Shown piece by piece: positions 1 through 10,073 of a stretch of DNA of 64,000 bases (its first letter is position 1; each line of letters opens with the position of its first letter). The notes below the pieces were generated by a model. It made no database searches. It was not told where the DNA came from and saw only the letters and a list, made by a program, of their open reading frames with translations. This DNA comes from Neurospora intermedia. Taxonomy: Eukaryota; Ascomycota; Sordariomycetes; Sordariales; Sordariaceae. Position numbers and translations under genes: made by a program. Where the stretch lies: positions 5,481,001 through 5,545,000 of the forward strand of contig BTPP01000001.1 in assembly GCA_037102815.1 (NCBI GenBank). Reading direction: 5' to 3'.

Positions 1-1536
1 TGCAGAGTGGAACCCGGTGTCGGGGACGGGGACGGGACCCCGGGTGTGGACTCGCGGTGGACTGCATTTCTGGCCCCATCAACCCCGTAAAATCGCAAAT
101 TCTTGTCCCTGTCCTCCGTCTGGTGTCCGCCAGCCCTGGAGCCGCTGAGAATGAGCGAGCGGGACCACTGACACCTTGAAGACCCAGACAACGGGAGCCA
201 AAGAGAAAACGAGAGGAAGCCATGACCAGCAGAGGGCACCATGCCCGGACCATTGCGCGCACCTCGCGGGCTTCCTAGAAGTTGGATGGTTCACCCAGTG
301 GATAGCTGCTCGCCGTGCGATTGGCCAGAATCGTTTTCTATTTGCTTCCCTTTGTTTGGTGCTTGTTGAGCCCTTCGCTCTCATCCTCTATGGTACTTAG
401 TAGCAGCCAGGGGACCTCCTTGCTATTAAACCGCAGTCCGTCCATACGCTCGCGCTTCTCTCGTTCTTGTTTCGATTTCAATCCCTCTTGCCCGCTGCTG
501 TCAACATCCTGCTGCTGGGTACTTCCGAGATCTGAGTTTTTTTCCCGCTTTGTTGGTCGGCCTTTCCCGAGTTCCCTATCTTATCGGCTGCCCATAGGAA
601 TCTGTAAGATCTCGCCCACAGGCATCTTTTGTCGATTTGATCTTCGAATTCCGGGTCCCGCCCCTGAGTTGGCAACGCAGCAGACGACATCGTTTTCAGA
701 CACTACTACAACAGGTACGAGGAACTTGTACATAAAAATAAATGTACTTACATTATCTTGCTTGCTTCGTTCGTCCAGTTGGCTCTCACTGAGCCTTCAC
801 CTCCCCTGCCCTGTCGCCTTTCCCACCAAGTTCCCCGTTCTGCCCGGCCGCCTGCGGTTTCTCACCCACCCGACCTACTATCCGTCCAATTGCCCCCGCA
901 GTGACAACCATCACTCAGTGCAGCACGCAGTACCTACCTACAGCACGCAGTGCATCTCTAACACCGCTGCCATTGGAACCCCGCTGATAGCAAGAAAGAA
1001 AAGAGAATACGCCATCGACGCAGCAGCACGATACCGCCATTCCATCCGCGGTACACGGGGCCACTGTTCCGCCAGCAAGCACATCAGCAGACCAAGAGCA
1101 ACCCAATCGAACCGCTGCCCTGCACTTTCTGGGCTGTTTCCTGTCCTCGGTCGCATTTTACTCACCGGTATCGCCTACGCCGCCCTTGCGCTTCCAGAAC
1201 CAGAGCACGATCGCCCGGTCTCGTGCTTGGCTCAACTTTTTTTTTTTTTTTTTTTCTTCTAACGGCCCCATCATCATCACCCTCCCCTGCTGCTCTACTT
1301 CCGAGAACTTAAAGGGTCACAACGGGAACCTACAGTGGTGGTCGCAATAGGAAATTCATTAAGCGCATTAAGCAACAGGCAAGAGCGTCTTTGCGCCCAC
1401 ACCTGTTCGGAAAGGACTCCTGTTTTCTGGGGAGACACAGCATCTCTAGCCGGGCTCTCTTCGTCGTAGAAAAAGTTTGAGACAGTCAGGGAATCTTTGG
1501 GAGGACGGTGACACCCGTCCATCACACTAGCCCACC
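1..1536. other. 5' flank and probable leader of nmr
   Basis: No gene is supported here. The stretch is pyrimidine-rich and ends just before the nmr start codon, so it probably holds the nmr promoter and a long leader. A 19-T homopolymer lies at 1237-1255. An open frame of over 300 codons runs through 315-1262, but it has no ATG at its start, is Ser/Pro/Leu/Cys-rich without recognisable domains, and ends in the poly-T run, so I do not call it a gene. Confidence 0.5.
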
Positions 1537-3003
1537 ATGCCGGCCGAAATTCTATCAGAGCTACCATTGAGGCCAGCACCGAGAGACATCAAAATCCCCA
1601 ACGCCATGCACAATGAAGAGAGGCGGCACAAACACTCTCGCTCCTCCTACTCAGAGATGTCCCCTCTCATGTCGCGAAACAACTCTCTGACTTGGCGTCC
1701 TGCCAAACGCCCCATGCCGACCCCCGATAAGACGATTGCGGTCATCAACGCCGCCGGCCGACAGGCTGCTTCTTTCATCAGAGTAGCCACTGCCGTTGGC
1801 TTCCACGTACGAGCCCAAATGAGGAATCTCGAGGGTGTTGTGGCCACCGAAGTGTCGACGAATCCCAACGTTACCGTTCTGCAGGGTGAGCTTTACACCA
1901 AAGAGACCCCTGCGGAAAGTGATAAGGGACAGTGTGTCGACGTCACCAAGAATGGACCCATCTCCGGCATCGGCGTGAACGACGCCCTCATCTCCGAACT
2001 CTTCAGAGGCGCTCAGCTTGCCTTTATCAACACCACCTTCTATGGCGACGAGGAAAGGATTGGCATGGCCCTGGCAGACGCTGCTAAGAAGGCCGGAGTC
2101 CAACACTACGTCTACTCCTCGATGCCCGACCACCATGCCTACAACAAGGACTGGCCATCACTACCGCTCTGGGCGTCGAAGCACCGTGTGGAGGACTATG
2201 TGAATGAGATTGGTATTCCGGCAACCTTTGTCTACACCGGCATCTATAACAATAACTTCACCTCGCTGCCATACCCCCTTTTTTGCACTGATTTGCAGCC
2301 GGACGGATCATGGATCTGGCAAGCACCCTTCCATCCAAACGCCAAGCTCCCGTGGCTTGATGCTGAGCACGACGTTGGCCCGGCTATTCTGCAGATTTTC
2401 AAAGACGGCGTCAAGAAGTGGGGTGGAGGCAAGCGCATCGCACTAGCATACGAGATGCTCACCCCACTAGAAGCATGCGAGGTCTTTTCCCGGGGTGTCG
2501 GCCGACCGGTACGGTACGTCCGCGGGCCGATCGAGGTCAAGGTCAAGATTCCCGAGGGCTATCGAATCCAGCTGGAGGCGCTCGAGGAGCTCTTTAACCT
2601 GCACAACGAGGATCCCGAGAAACAACCACCATACTTTGGCGACATTGAGCTTGAAAGAAGCTGCCCTCGGGCGGCCCTGGAGCTGTGGGAAGGTCCAAGA
2701 GGACTGGAGGAGTACGCCCGCGAAGTGTTCCCGCTAGAGGAGCAAGCCAACGGCCTCACATGGATGATCGAGGAGTATGACGGAGGCGGCGGCAATAATA
2801 GCGGCAATAATCATAATAATCACCACCAACAGGAGGAACATTACCAGCACCAAAACGGGCACCAAAACGGTCACAATGGGATCAATGGGCACATCGTAAA
2901 TGGTGGAGTTGATTCCGAGAGCGAGGAGGAAGACTCCGATTCGGATGACGAGGGATTGGTGATGCGAGGGAACAAGCGGGCTGACGAGGAATGGCTCGCG
3001 TAG
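1537..3003 (+). CDS. nmr: NMR, nitrogen metabolite repression regulator (NmrA-like family)
   Basis: A single-exon 488-residue protein. In Neurospora, NMR represses nitrogen-catabolic genes when good nitrogen is present by binding the GATA activator NIT2; the fungal NmrA family has a Rossmann fold that binds NAD(P) but lacks dehydrogenase activity. The sequence shows the dinucleotide-binding loop near residues 67-72 (INAAGRQA), the NmrA-type YVYSSMPDHHAY stretch near residue 195 where a reductase would have Tyr-xxx-Lys, and the full core domain to about residue 400. The last 80 residues are low complexity (Asn/His/Gln/Gly runs, then an acidic ESEEEDSDSDDEG block). The start is the first in-frame ATG after the leader, with context CACCATGCC, and the length equals that of the published N. 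crassa protein as I remember it. The low-complexity tail is a likely site of strain length variation. Confidence 0.95.
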   Translation: MPAEILSELPLRPAPRDIKIPNAMHNEERRHKHSRSSYSEMSPLMSRNNSLTWRPAKRPMPTPDKTIAVINAAGRQAASFIRVATAVGFHVRAQMRNLEGVVATEVSTNPNVTVLQGELYTKETPAESDKGQCVDVTKNGPISGIGVNDALISELFRGAQLAFINTTFYGDEERIGMALADAAKKAGVQHYVYSSMPDHHAYNKDWPSLPLWASKHRVEDYVNEIGIPATFVYTGIYNNNFTSLPYPLFCTDLQPDGSWIWQAPFHPNAKLPWLDAEHDVGPAILQIFKDGVKKWGGGKRIALAYEMLTPLEACEVFSRGVGRPVRYVRGPIEVKVKIPEGYRIQLEALEELFNLHNEDPEKQPPYFGDIELERSCPRAALELWEGPRGLEEYAREVFPLEEQANGLTWMIEEYDGGGGNNSGNNHNNHHQQEEHYQHQNGHQNGHNGINGHIVNGGVDSESEEEDSDSDDEGLVMRGNKRADEEWLA

Positions 3004-4869
3004 GAATCATCCATCCACATCCACGCAATCGATTGTTGGTAAGAAGGGGAGCATGACAGAGCATCAAGGGGGGGCAAATGGAAACAACAATACCCATCTT
3101 CTTACTGTTATCAAAATTTTCTTCCTTCTTTTTTTTTCGGGGGTGAAAAGGCAAAAAGAGAGATAAAAGCTGGAGTCGGCACCGGGGACTTGTTCATTGG
3201 GGTCTGTGATATCATCTTTTTTTTTTTTTCTCAATTTAAGGATCATCGGAAAGGAATATCTTGTCACCACACACATACGCGCAAAATACATGGTAAAATG
3301 GGTATGGTTATCGCATTGTGTAAGCGGCGTGTGGCGCGCAAGGGACATCGTCATGGAGGTTAATCCAGGGGCCATGTCAGGTTTAAGGTCAAATGGCGTA
3401 TCAAAGAGTGAGGGAATGGAACAGACGAGCTGTCTATCTGGTAAGACGGCTTTGGTTGGAATTACTACACCGATAGTGTACACTACACAAAGGTCTGCAT
3501 ATGTCCGTCCTTGTGGTCATCATACTCTATGCGTATATGACTGTCGGTTGGCGGGAACTATCTACCTCAATACACACACTTTGATTGATGTTTGAGAGAA
3601 TAAGTAAAATTGGACCTCACCTATATCATTGCAGCACAACCATTCATGATGTTGCTCTGTGCTTGAAGTCTGGATCTCTTGCTACCCGGCAGTGATCGAT
3701 CACCTTGAGCCATATAATCCCGCAGGTCAGACATTCCAACAATTTCCGGGAGCAGACGTGGTAGGCACGTGGAACCAGAAAATCGAGGGTTTCGTAGGCG
3801 GCAGTTTGACTGGACAGATTTGACCCTCGTCATGAGCCGTTGAGCTTTTTTTTTTCTCTAGTGTCTCTGTCTTTTCCTTTTTCATCTTTTTAAAATTGCG
3901 CAAAGCTTGGTTCTGTCTTTTCTATAGCGACTGACGCCATTACTGTCATTCAACTTCAGTTTTGTGGACGAGTTTGCGTAGTGTTCATGGAGTGAGTGAG
4001 ATGTGCGACCTCAGCTGTGTTCCGTTGTCGCGATTCCCTCCTCTCGCTGCGACTGACGACGACTTGCACCAATTGCGGGAATTACACTACACGATCACAG
4101 TTCAGCCAGCGGTGGAATATGATGGTGATGGGAAATTTCTTACACACGCCGTTTGCTCTAAACCTGTTATTTGTGTGTTAGGAGTATTATATACGGATAG
4201 ATCATATTGAATCGCGAAGAGCAGACGAGGAGTAAGTAAGCGGTGACGATTTGCAAGTTACGGATCAAACATGAAGGAAGTCACGGATCAAAGTTTGATG
4301 TTTTGAGATCGAATCAATTCAAATCATTATTTAACGCCCAACGAGAATGTAAAACCCTAAGTATGTGAAACCTCTATAACCCAGAATGCGATGTGGTATG
4401 GTATCCCCTCAGTCAGTTTTTTGCTGGTAACCCTCTTCCTTCTTTCTTTCCTTCTGTCCGCTATTTTATGCTTTCCGCTCTAACCCGAGATCTCAATTCA
4501 TCCATCTCGGCCGATACAACGGTCGCCCGCCGGTAGATGGGGGGATGTTATTGAGTTGACAGTTCGCGTATTGGACGAACCAGCAGAGAACATCCTGTTA
4601 TCTTCCCTCCCCGCAGCCACTCTAGGCTAGCTATTGTAAATACTGACTAACCATCAATAGCTTGGATGCGACAAATGGTATGTGCCAGGGACGCTGCTTT
4701 TCCTCACGTATTGGTAAGTACCGACTATACGGCGTCGTGTGGGTGCCGTGATTAGTTTCCCTCTTGACGCTTGTAGTCCCGCACTTGAACACTAAGTTGG
4801 TACATAACGAAGCGTTGTGGTGGCAGCTGCGCAGTTTCGATGCCTACCCCTAGTGGATCAACCGCCACT
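3004..4869. other. Intergenic region, convergent 3' ends of nmr and fcf1
   Basis: No coding sequence is supported. It holds the 3' untranslated regions of two converging genes. Short T-runs at about 3129-3138 and 3218-3230 are typical of fungal 3' regions. The small open frames here lack domains and compositional bias and look random. Confidence 0.5.
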
Positions 4870-5720
4870 TTACGAGGCAGGAGCACCAGGGAGTCTCTCG
4901 ATGGCGTACTTGCCCTTGCCGCAAGACATGATGGGCACACCAGGAACCTTGCGGATTCTCCTCTTCAAGTCTCTATCGTTGGCTGTGTTTTCCAGAGTTA
5001 GCATACATACTTGTATACATACACATGCTCGACAAGTGGTAAGACCGGGTGAGTGGAGAAAAGCAGAAAGAGAAGACGGTAATACATACTAGCAACGATA
5101 TATATCCTGTGCTTCTGGATACGCTCGACAATGCAGTCATCGGCGTACGTTCCCTTGTGGTCGCAAGTCAGACGAGTCCACCGCTCGTCACGGGCAATCA
5201 TCAGCGCAACGCGGTACTTGGGACCGAGCTTCTCCAACTCGGCCATGACGCATGATGTGATGATGATGTTGACCGAGGCAAAGAGGCAGTCCATGGCGGA
5301 CTCCATGAGGGGGAGCTTGGCGCCGACGGTTCGGGAGAGGAAGTTGGTATCGACGAGGACGTTGTAGGGAGGCACAAGGGCCTCGTTGTGCTGAAAGAAC
5401 ATGGACGAAGGCATCTGGGGGATCTCTCGGACGGCGGCCTCCTTCTTCTTTTGCAACTCCAACTCTTGCTTCTTCTGAACCTCGGTCTTGCGGCGCTCAT
5501 CGTTCTTGCCGATCATGCGCTTGACCTATTGAGAGTGTTAGTATTCACATTCTGGTGATAGTGTGTCTAGTACATCATCATGCTCATTGTTCACACACAT
5601 ATGACCATCAGCCCAAGGGGGGGTGAGGTCATGGTGGTGAGTGTGAGAAGTGAGATGAGAAGGCGGATTATAGAGGTCACGTGCCGTAGCGAATTTTCTT
5701 GTCCGTTTAGCGACACCCAT
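4870..5720 (-). CDS. fcf1: Fcf1, PIN-domain rRNA-processing protein (SSU processome)
   Basis: Three exons: 5720-5685, 5525-5090 and 4982-4870, giving 194 residues (the yeast protein has 189). Fcf1 is a nucleolar component of the small-subunit processome needed for early pre-rRNA cleavages at sites A0, A1 and A2. Conserved blocks are the start MGVAKRTRKFAT, the PIN-core VDTNFL (Asp71), MAELEKLGPKYR (Glu108), HKGTYADDC (Asp141/142) and YIVATNDRDLKRRIRK (Asp160), so all four acidic metal-binding positions are present. Exon 3 follows a CTAAC branch and CACAG acceptor. Intron 1 (5526-5684) appears to begin with GC rather than GT: the conserved frame FAT/VKRM is only kept with donor GCACGT, and its branch is TACTAAC with acceptor AATAG. 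The gene converges with nmr and diverges from the csi2-like gene. Confidence 0.93.
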
Positions 5721-7388
5721 CTTGACGAGATCTCAACGATTGACCGAAGTGGAAAAATTCAGTTGTAAAAGTAGGGGTGTCGACCGCTGTTGTGCTAGAT
5801 TTAGCAGTCAAGATAGATTGGCGATTCGTCGGAATTTCGGGCGGCCGCAAAGTCGTGATAGTTGATTTGGTGGTGAAGGCGATTGATGGTTCGTATAAAA
5901 TTTTGGACCACACTGAGAGCAACCATCCGACAGGTAGAGAGGTACACTTGCAGCGTGATTCGGGTGGTTTGCCAAGCAGCCAGTTTCGAGCTACAGTCAA
6001 GTGGCAACCGAGCCTGAGCACCGCAAGATAGGAAAAGCACAGGCCATATCAGCAGCTGGCCACAGATGGCAGCTTGGGCCCGTGCAAGTGCAGTGCGCCG
6101 GCGTGCTGGTCAGCGGGGCGCTAAAATATTGCTTCAGGCGTTGAGGTCACTGCAGCCGCCGCTGGAGGGACCGACTGGACAGATGGGGAGCACTGTGCAG
6201 ATAGCGACCAAGCACACGGCGCGACTGCTGCATGTTTTGACCCAAGAAAGGAAGGGCCGGACGTCATGTCGTCAACCGTGCAGCTGTGAAACATTGAGCC
6301 TCAAGTGGCAGCAGCAGAGACATCTTTACTTTTTTTTTTTTTTCCAGGGATTAGTGTACGATTTTGTTCAGATGAGGGGGAACGCGGATCGGGGCAAAAC
6401 CAGGGTTTGAAATAGTAATGTCTTGCGTTCACTTGTCTTAGCAAAACCCTTCTTGCAGGCGCTACTTACACACTGACTTGAATGACGTGCTGCAAGGGCC
6501 GTTTCTGCAGCCAGCATTTTATACGATGGCATGCCTGGCTCTTCGCCCTTGAAGGATGCCATGCCATTCAGACATTATCCATGTGTGTCGAATCATGTCC
6601 CAGCATACCGCCCGTGCAGGTCCCAAAGCCCAGCCGTTTTCACGACGGATTATCAGAGTGTAGCTGAGTACCTAAGAGGCTGAGAGTTGATGTTACGTTG
6701 CCCTGAGCTGAGGACGCCGCGGCGCAAATGTTTCCCAGAATCACGACTGCCCTGGCAGGGAGTGGCTGTGTGTGTGTGAGTGGTCACCTGAGTGGTTCCC
6801 TTGGGTCAGGTTAGTCTGGGGGAGCAGCGCCGAGCTAAGGAATGGAGAAATCGGGGACCAACACAAAGGCGGGCAAGAAGGGGTCTAGAGGGTCCCAGTC
6901 AATTGGTCCCCGTGGGCGCCTTCCAACTTCTTCCCTCTCCTTTTCCCTGGCACCACTCACGGCATTCAACCTTTTACTCTCTCTAGACCCCGTTGACCCC
7001 ATCCATGCATCTCTTGGTCAATCTCCCCTCAGAGACGACCATGACCTGATTTGGTCAAGTTTGCAACACTCGTTGACATTGAATCTCATTCATTCACTCA
7101 GACCACACTCTGATGCTCTCAGCAAGTGCCTGATTCTATTGTCGTTTTTTTCTCTCTCAGGATTTACCACGGCACGACGCTCTTGGGTAACCACCAATTC
7201 CCGATTTTCGGCCACTCACCACCCTCACATCGATAGCTCCAGATCGTGGCTGCAGCCCGTCGTCGATCTAGCTTACTCTGCATATACCTTGGTGGATATA
7301 GGGACCAATTCCCGTTTCTCGGTCCTCTTGATCAAACCCCTTCTTTAGACGTCCCCGAACCCGACGGGACATAGCCATAGCGACTACC
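5721..7388. promoter_or_regulatory. Intergenic region between divergent fcf1 and csi2-like genes
   Basis: No gene is supported. The 1.7 kb between two divergent starts must contain both promoters. The part near 6800-7388 is CT-rich with many CACTCAC/CTCTCT tracts, as is common in Neurospora leaders, so the csi2-like transcript probably has a long leader there. A 168-codon open frame at 6842-7348 is Ser/Leu-rich with no domain and is judged random. Confidence 0.45.
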
Positions 7389-8471
7389 ATGTTGTCGCCA
7401 TCACTGTCGCTGAAGCGCTCCTTGCTTCTTTCAGCCCTCTTTACCTCTTCCCTGCTATCGACTGGTGTATTGGCGCAACAACCATCGTCGTCGACATCTA
7501 TCTCTCCCAGCTCGGCTAGCACATCAAAAGTGACCATCACTTCTACGGCATCCGAAACCTCGCCTACTTCGACCGGAACTGAGACTGTCCCCCCATTGAC
7601 GATTGGGAACACAGATGCAGCGACGGGACCACCTACGCTCCTAACCGGTCTTCCAACTCTCACCAAAATTGGCATCCCGGATTATCCCGCGCCGACCGTT
7701 CCTCCTACACAAAATGCGCCCTTCATGAAGCACTCGTCGCTCCCCGACGGCACCGTCTTCATCTGCGTCGGCGCCATCCTCGGCGCCTTTGGTTTGGCTA
7801 TTGTCATCTGGCGAACCGTCATCGCCTGTCTCCTCCACCGTTCCGTTGAGCGCGCTGCTATGGCCCAGAACCTCGGCGACGACAAGGGCTTCCCGTCCCC
7901 GCCCAAGTTCTACAAGTACTCGGATCTCAACTCGAACCCCTCGCTCGTCGGCGGTAGCAACACCGGCCTCGCCAGCAACCGCAAGTCGCGTGGCCCGGCG
8001 CCCGCCGCCGGTACCCCCAGCCAGAGCCAGCTGTTTTTCTCGCCGACTGCGCAACCGGGAGACCGCAACAGCACCATGGCCAACAACCGCCACTCGACCT
8101 TCCTCCCCTCCGGATTCTACGCTTCTTCGGCCGCTGCTCCTATGGGTCACAGCCACGGTAACTCGATCAGCATGTCGAACCTCCGCCCCATGTCAAGACG
8201 GCCTAGTGGTGGTAGCATGATGGGACAGACGCCGCCCGAGTCGCCCAACGTTGGACCGGTAATGGGTACGACGACGAGGACATCACCGCCAAGAGGTTTT
8301 AGCAGTAGCTCGGTCAACCAGTTGAACAGGCCAGAGAGTGGGCGCGCACCGAGCGCGTTCTTGGATGATTTGTTGGGCGATAACCCGCAGGCGTTCCCTC
8401 CTCCGGGAGGATACAATAACCCGGGCTATCACGGGGGACATCATGATCCTAGGCACAGTGGGAGGTATTAA
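7389..8471 (+). CDS. Csi2-like single-pass membrane protein (chitin synthesis related)
   Basis: A single exon of 360 residues. An N-terminal signal peptide (hydrophobic residues about 11-29, ending VLAQ) is followed by a Ser/Thr-rich extracellular stretch (31-110) that is probably O-glycosylated. A single transmembrane helix (about 121-145, [19 protein letters not shown]) leads into a conserved juxtamembrane block [11 protein letters not shown] and a long Ser/Pro/Gly/Asn-rich cytoplasmic tail. The layout and the block before and after the helix (LPDGTVF, HRSV) match the fungal Csi2 family; yeast CSI2 affects chitin synthase 3-dependent chitin deposition. The exact molecular role is unknown. 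The start is the first ATG in a frame with a good signal peptide. Confidence 0.75.
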   Translation: MLSPSLSLKRSLLLSALFTSSLLSTGVLAQQPSSSTSISPSSASTSKVTITSTASETSPTSTGTETVPPLTIGNTDAATGPPTLLTGLPTLTKIGIPDYPAPTVPPTQNAPFMKHSSLPDGTVFICVGAILGAFGLAIVIWRTVIACLLHRSVERAAMAQNLGDDKGFPSPPKFYKYSDLNSNPSLVGGSNTGLASNRKSRGPAPAAGTPSQSQLFFSPTAQPGDRNSTMANNRHSTFLPSGFYASSAAAPMGHSHGNSISMSNLRPMSRRPSGGSMMGQTPPESPNVGPVMGTTTRTSPPRGFSSSSVNQLNRPESGRAPSAFLDDLLGDNPQAFPPPGGYNNPGYHGGHHDPRHSGRY

Positions 8472-10073
8472 GTTGGTTGGGAATTTGGAACAACCAGAAG
8501 ACTATGGGAGGCAATCACGTTGGAGACCTCCAGGGACATTGCGTCTAAACAGCTCCGAACCCGATATCGCGCGGTGACAGCGCTGTGCACCTAATACAAG
8601 AACTAAAATTTCCTTCAACACTTGGGGAGGCATTCAATTGATCAGAGGAGTTCATCGGTTCGGGTCTTGTTATAGTTTGGGGTTTGAAAGTACTAATCAT
8701 TATCATTATCGTCATTATCATCATCGTCATCGCCATCACCGTCATCACCACTTAACTTACCTTACCTCTATTATCCTCTTCGGTCTCAAAGTGCATATGT
8801 ATCGTCGAATACCACTTTTTGTTCATTGTGATTTTCGCAAACGTTATCTTTCGGATTGAGGGGTTCTAACAGCGTTTTACTTACTGTTGTCTGTACATGT
8901 GGCTTCCTGTCTGTTTGTCAACTCGTCGTGCATTGCATGTAAGTCAGCACTGCAGTAGCATAAATAAGTAATAGGCATAGCGATAACGACTTGCATATCT
9001 CGGGATTGCTGGAAATACCTGTCAGTGGTAGTTGAGATAACATCACGTCTCCTGCATTTCGTTCTTGCCTGCCTGCCTACCTGCTGCTGCCTTGATAGTG
9101 TGGTCCTCCACTTGGCCGCACTAGTATACTACCATAATTGCTCCTTCTGCTCCGTCAATTCAACCCACGTATTATGCCATAATATCCGTCACTGAATAAG
9201 TGTACGTTTCGTTTCGTTTTGTTTCATTCCAGTCCCGTCTGTTCTTCCGTCCTCTGTTTGTGTTTGTGTCTTTGATTTCAGTTGTCTTTGATCACCTACC
9301 ACCAGAAAAATGCAAGACACTGCAAGATTATGCAGCTCTCCGGCCCACATAATCAAATTGGAAAACTGGGAGCTCTGTCTACCTTGGTCTAGGTAGGTAG
9401 CTGTTGTGTCTGGCTGCTTCGTTCTCTGCATAGGCAGTGCAGTGTAGATGGGTTGTGACACCAAGAGCGCGTCTCAGCCAACTGAAAGTTTTGTCGAGGT
9501 CTAGGTTTTGGAGTCTCACAGCTTGACTTTGTGAAACTTGAGGATGGACAAGTAGAGTGTCATTATGTGCATCAATCATGCGTTACGTTGGCTTGTTTTT
9601 CTTTGCGGTGCGGCAAGCAAGACACGAAGAGAAGGTTGGGTTTACTAGGTGTGCCCAGCAACATATAGGATGGAAAGGGGAGTACTGCTGTATCTGTCTG
9701 TATGTGCTTTGACTAAATTTTCAAAACAAAGAGATCTATAAAGATCCTTATAGGTACCCAAAGCATGTAAGATGAACATTGTCGAAATCCCGAGATCCCC
9801 TTCTTGCTACAATAAATAATTACGTGTTTAGACTATGTATGTACTTTTGTTCTTCTATAGGGCATTTGCTTTTAGTATCGCTTTGCCTTTTTCCATTCCA
9901 TTCCTCCCCATCCGTCTGCGTCTTCTCTTCGAGTTTTGGTATCATAAACCGCCATCAATCAAAACCAACCATCATCTCATCTGTCATACTCATCATCTCT
10001 CATCTCATCCACTCTACAGAAAGACGCCCCATCTTCTCTTTTTTACCAACCACCCCTTTTACTTGCACACACT
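8472..10073. other. Intergenic region, convergent 3' ends
   Basis: No gene is supported between the csi2-like stop and the stop of the ABC transporter on the other strand. It contains an imperfect CAT/TAT trinucleotide-like microsatellite (8695-8755) and AT-richer DNA. Small open frames here are Ser/Phe/Pro-rich and random in character. Confidence 0.5.
8695..8755. repeat. Imperfect (CAT)n-type microsatellite
   Basis: About 60 bases made of alternating CATTAT, CATCGT, CATCGC and CATCAC units downstream of the csi2-like gene. It is non-coding as far as can be seen and likely length-polymorphic. Confidence 0.8.

Noticed and set aside
315-1262. Open frame of 315 codons upstream of nmr
   Set aside because: It begins without an ATG, is Ser/Pro/Leu/Cys-rich with no domain, and ends in a poly-T run. 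Probably leader or promoter DNA.
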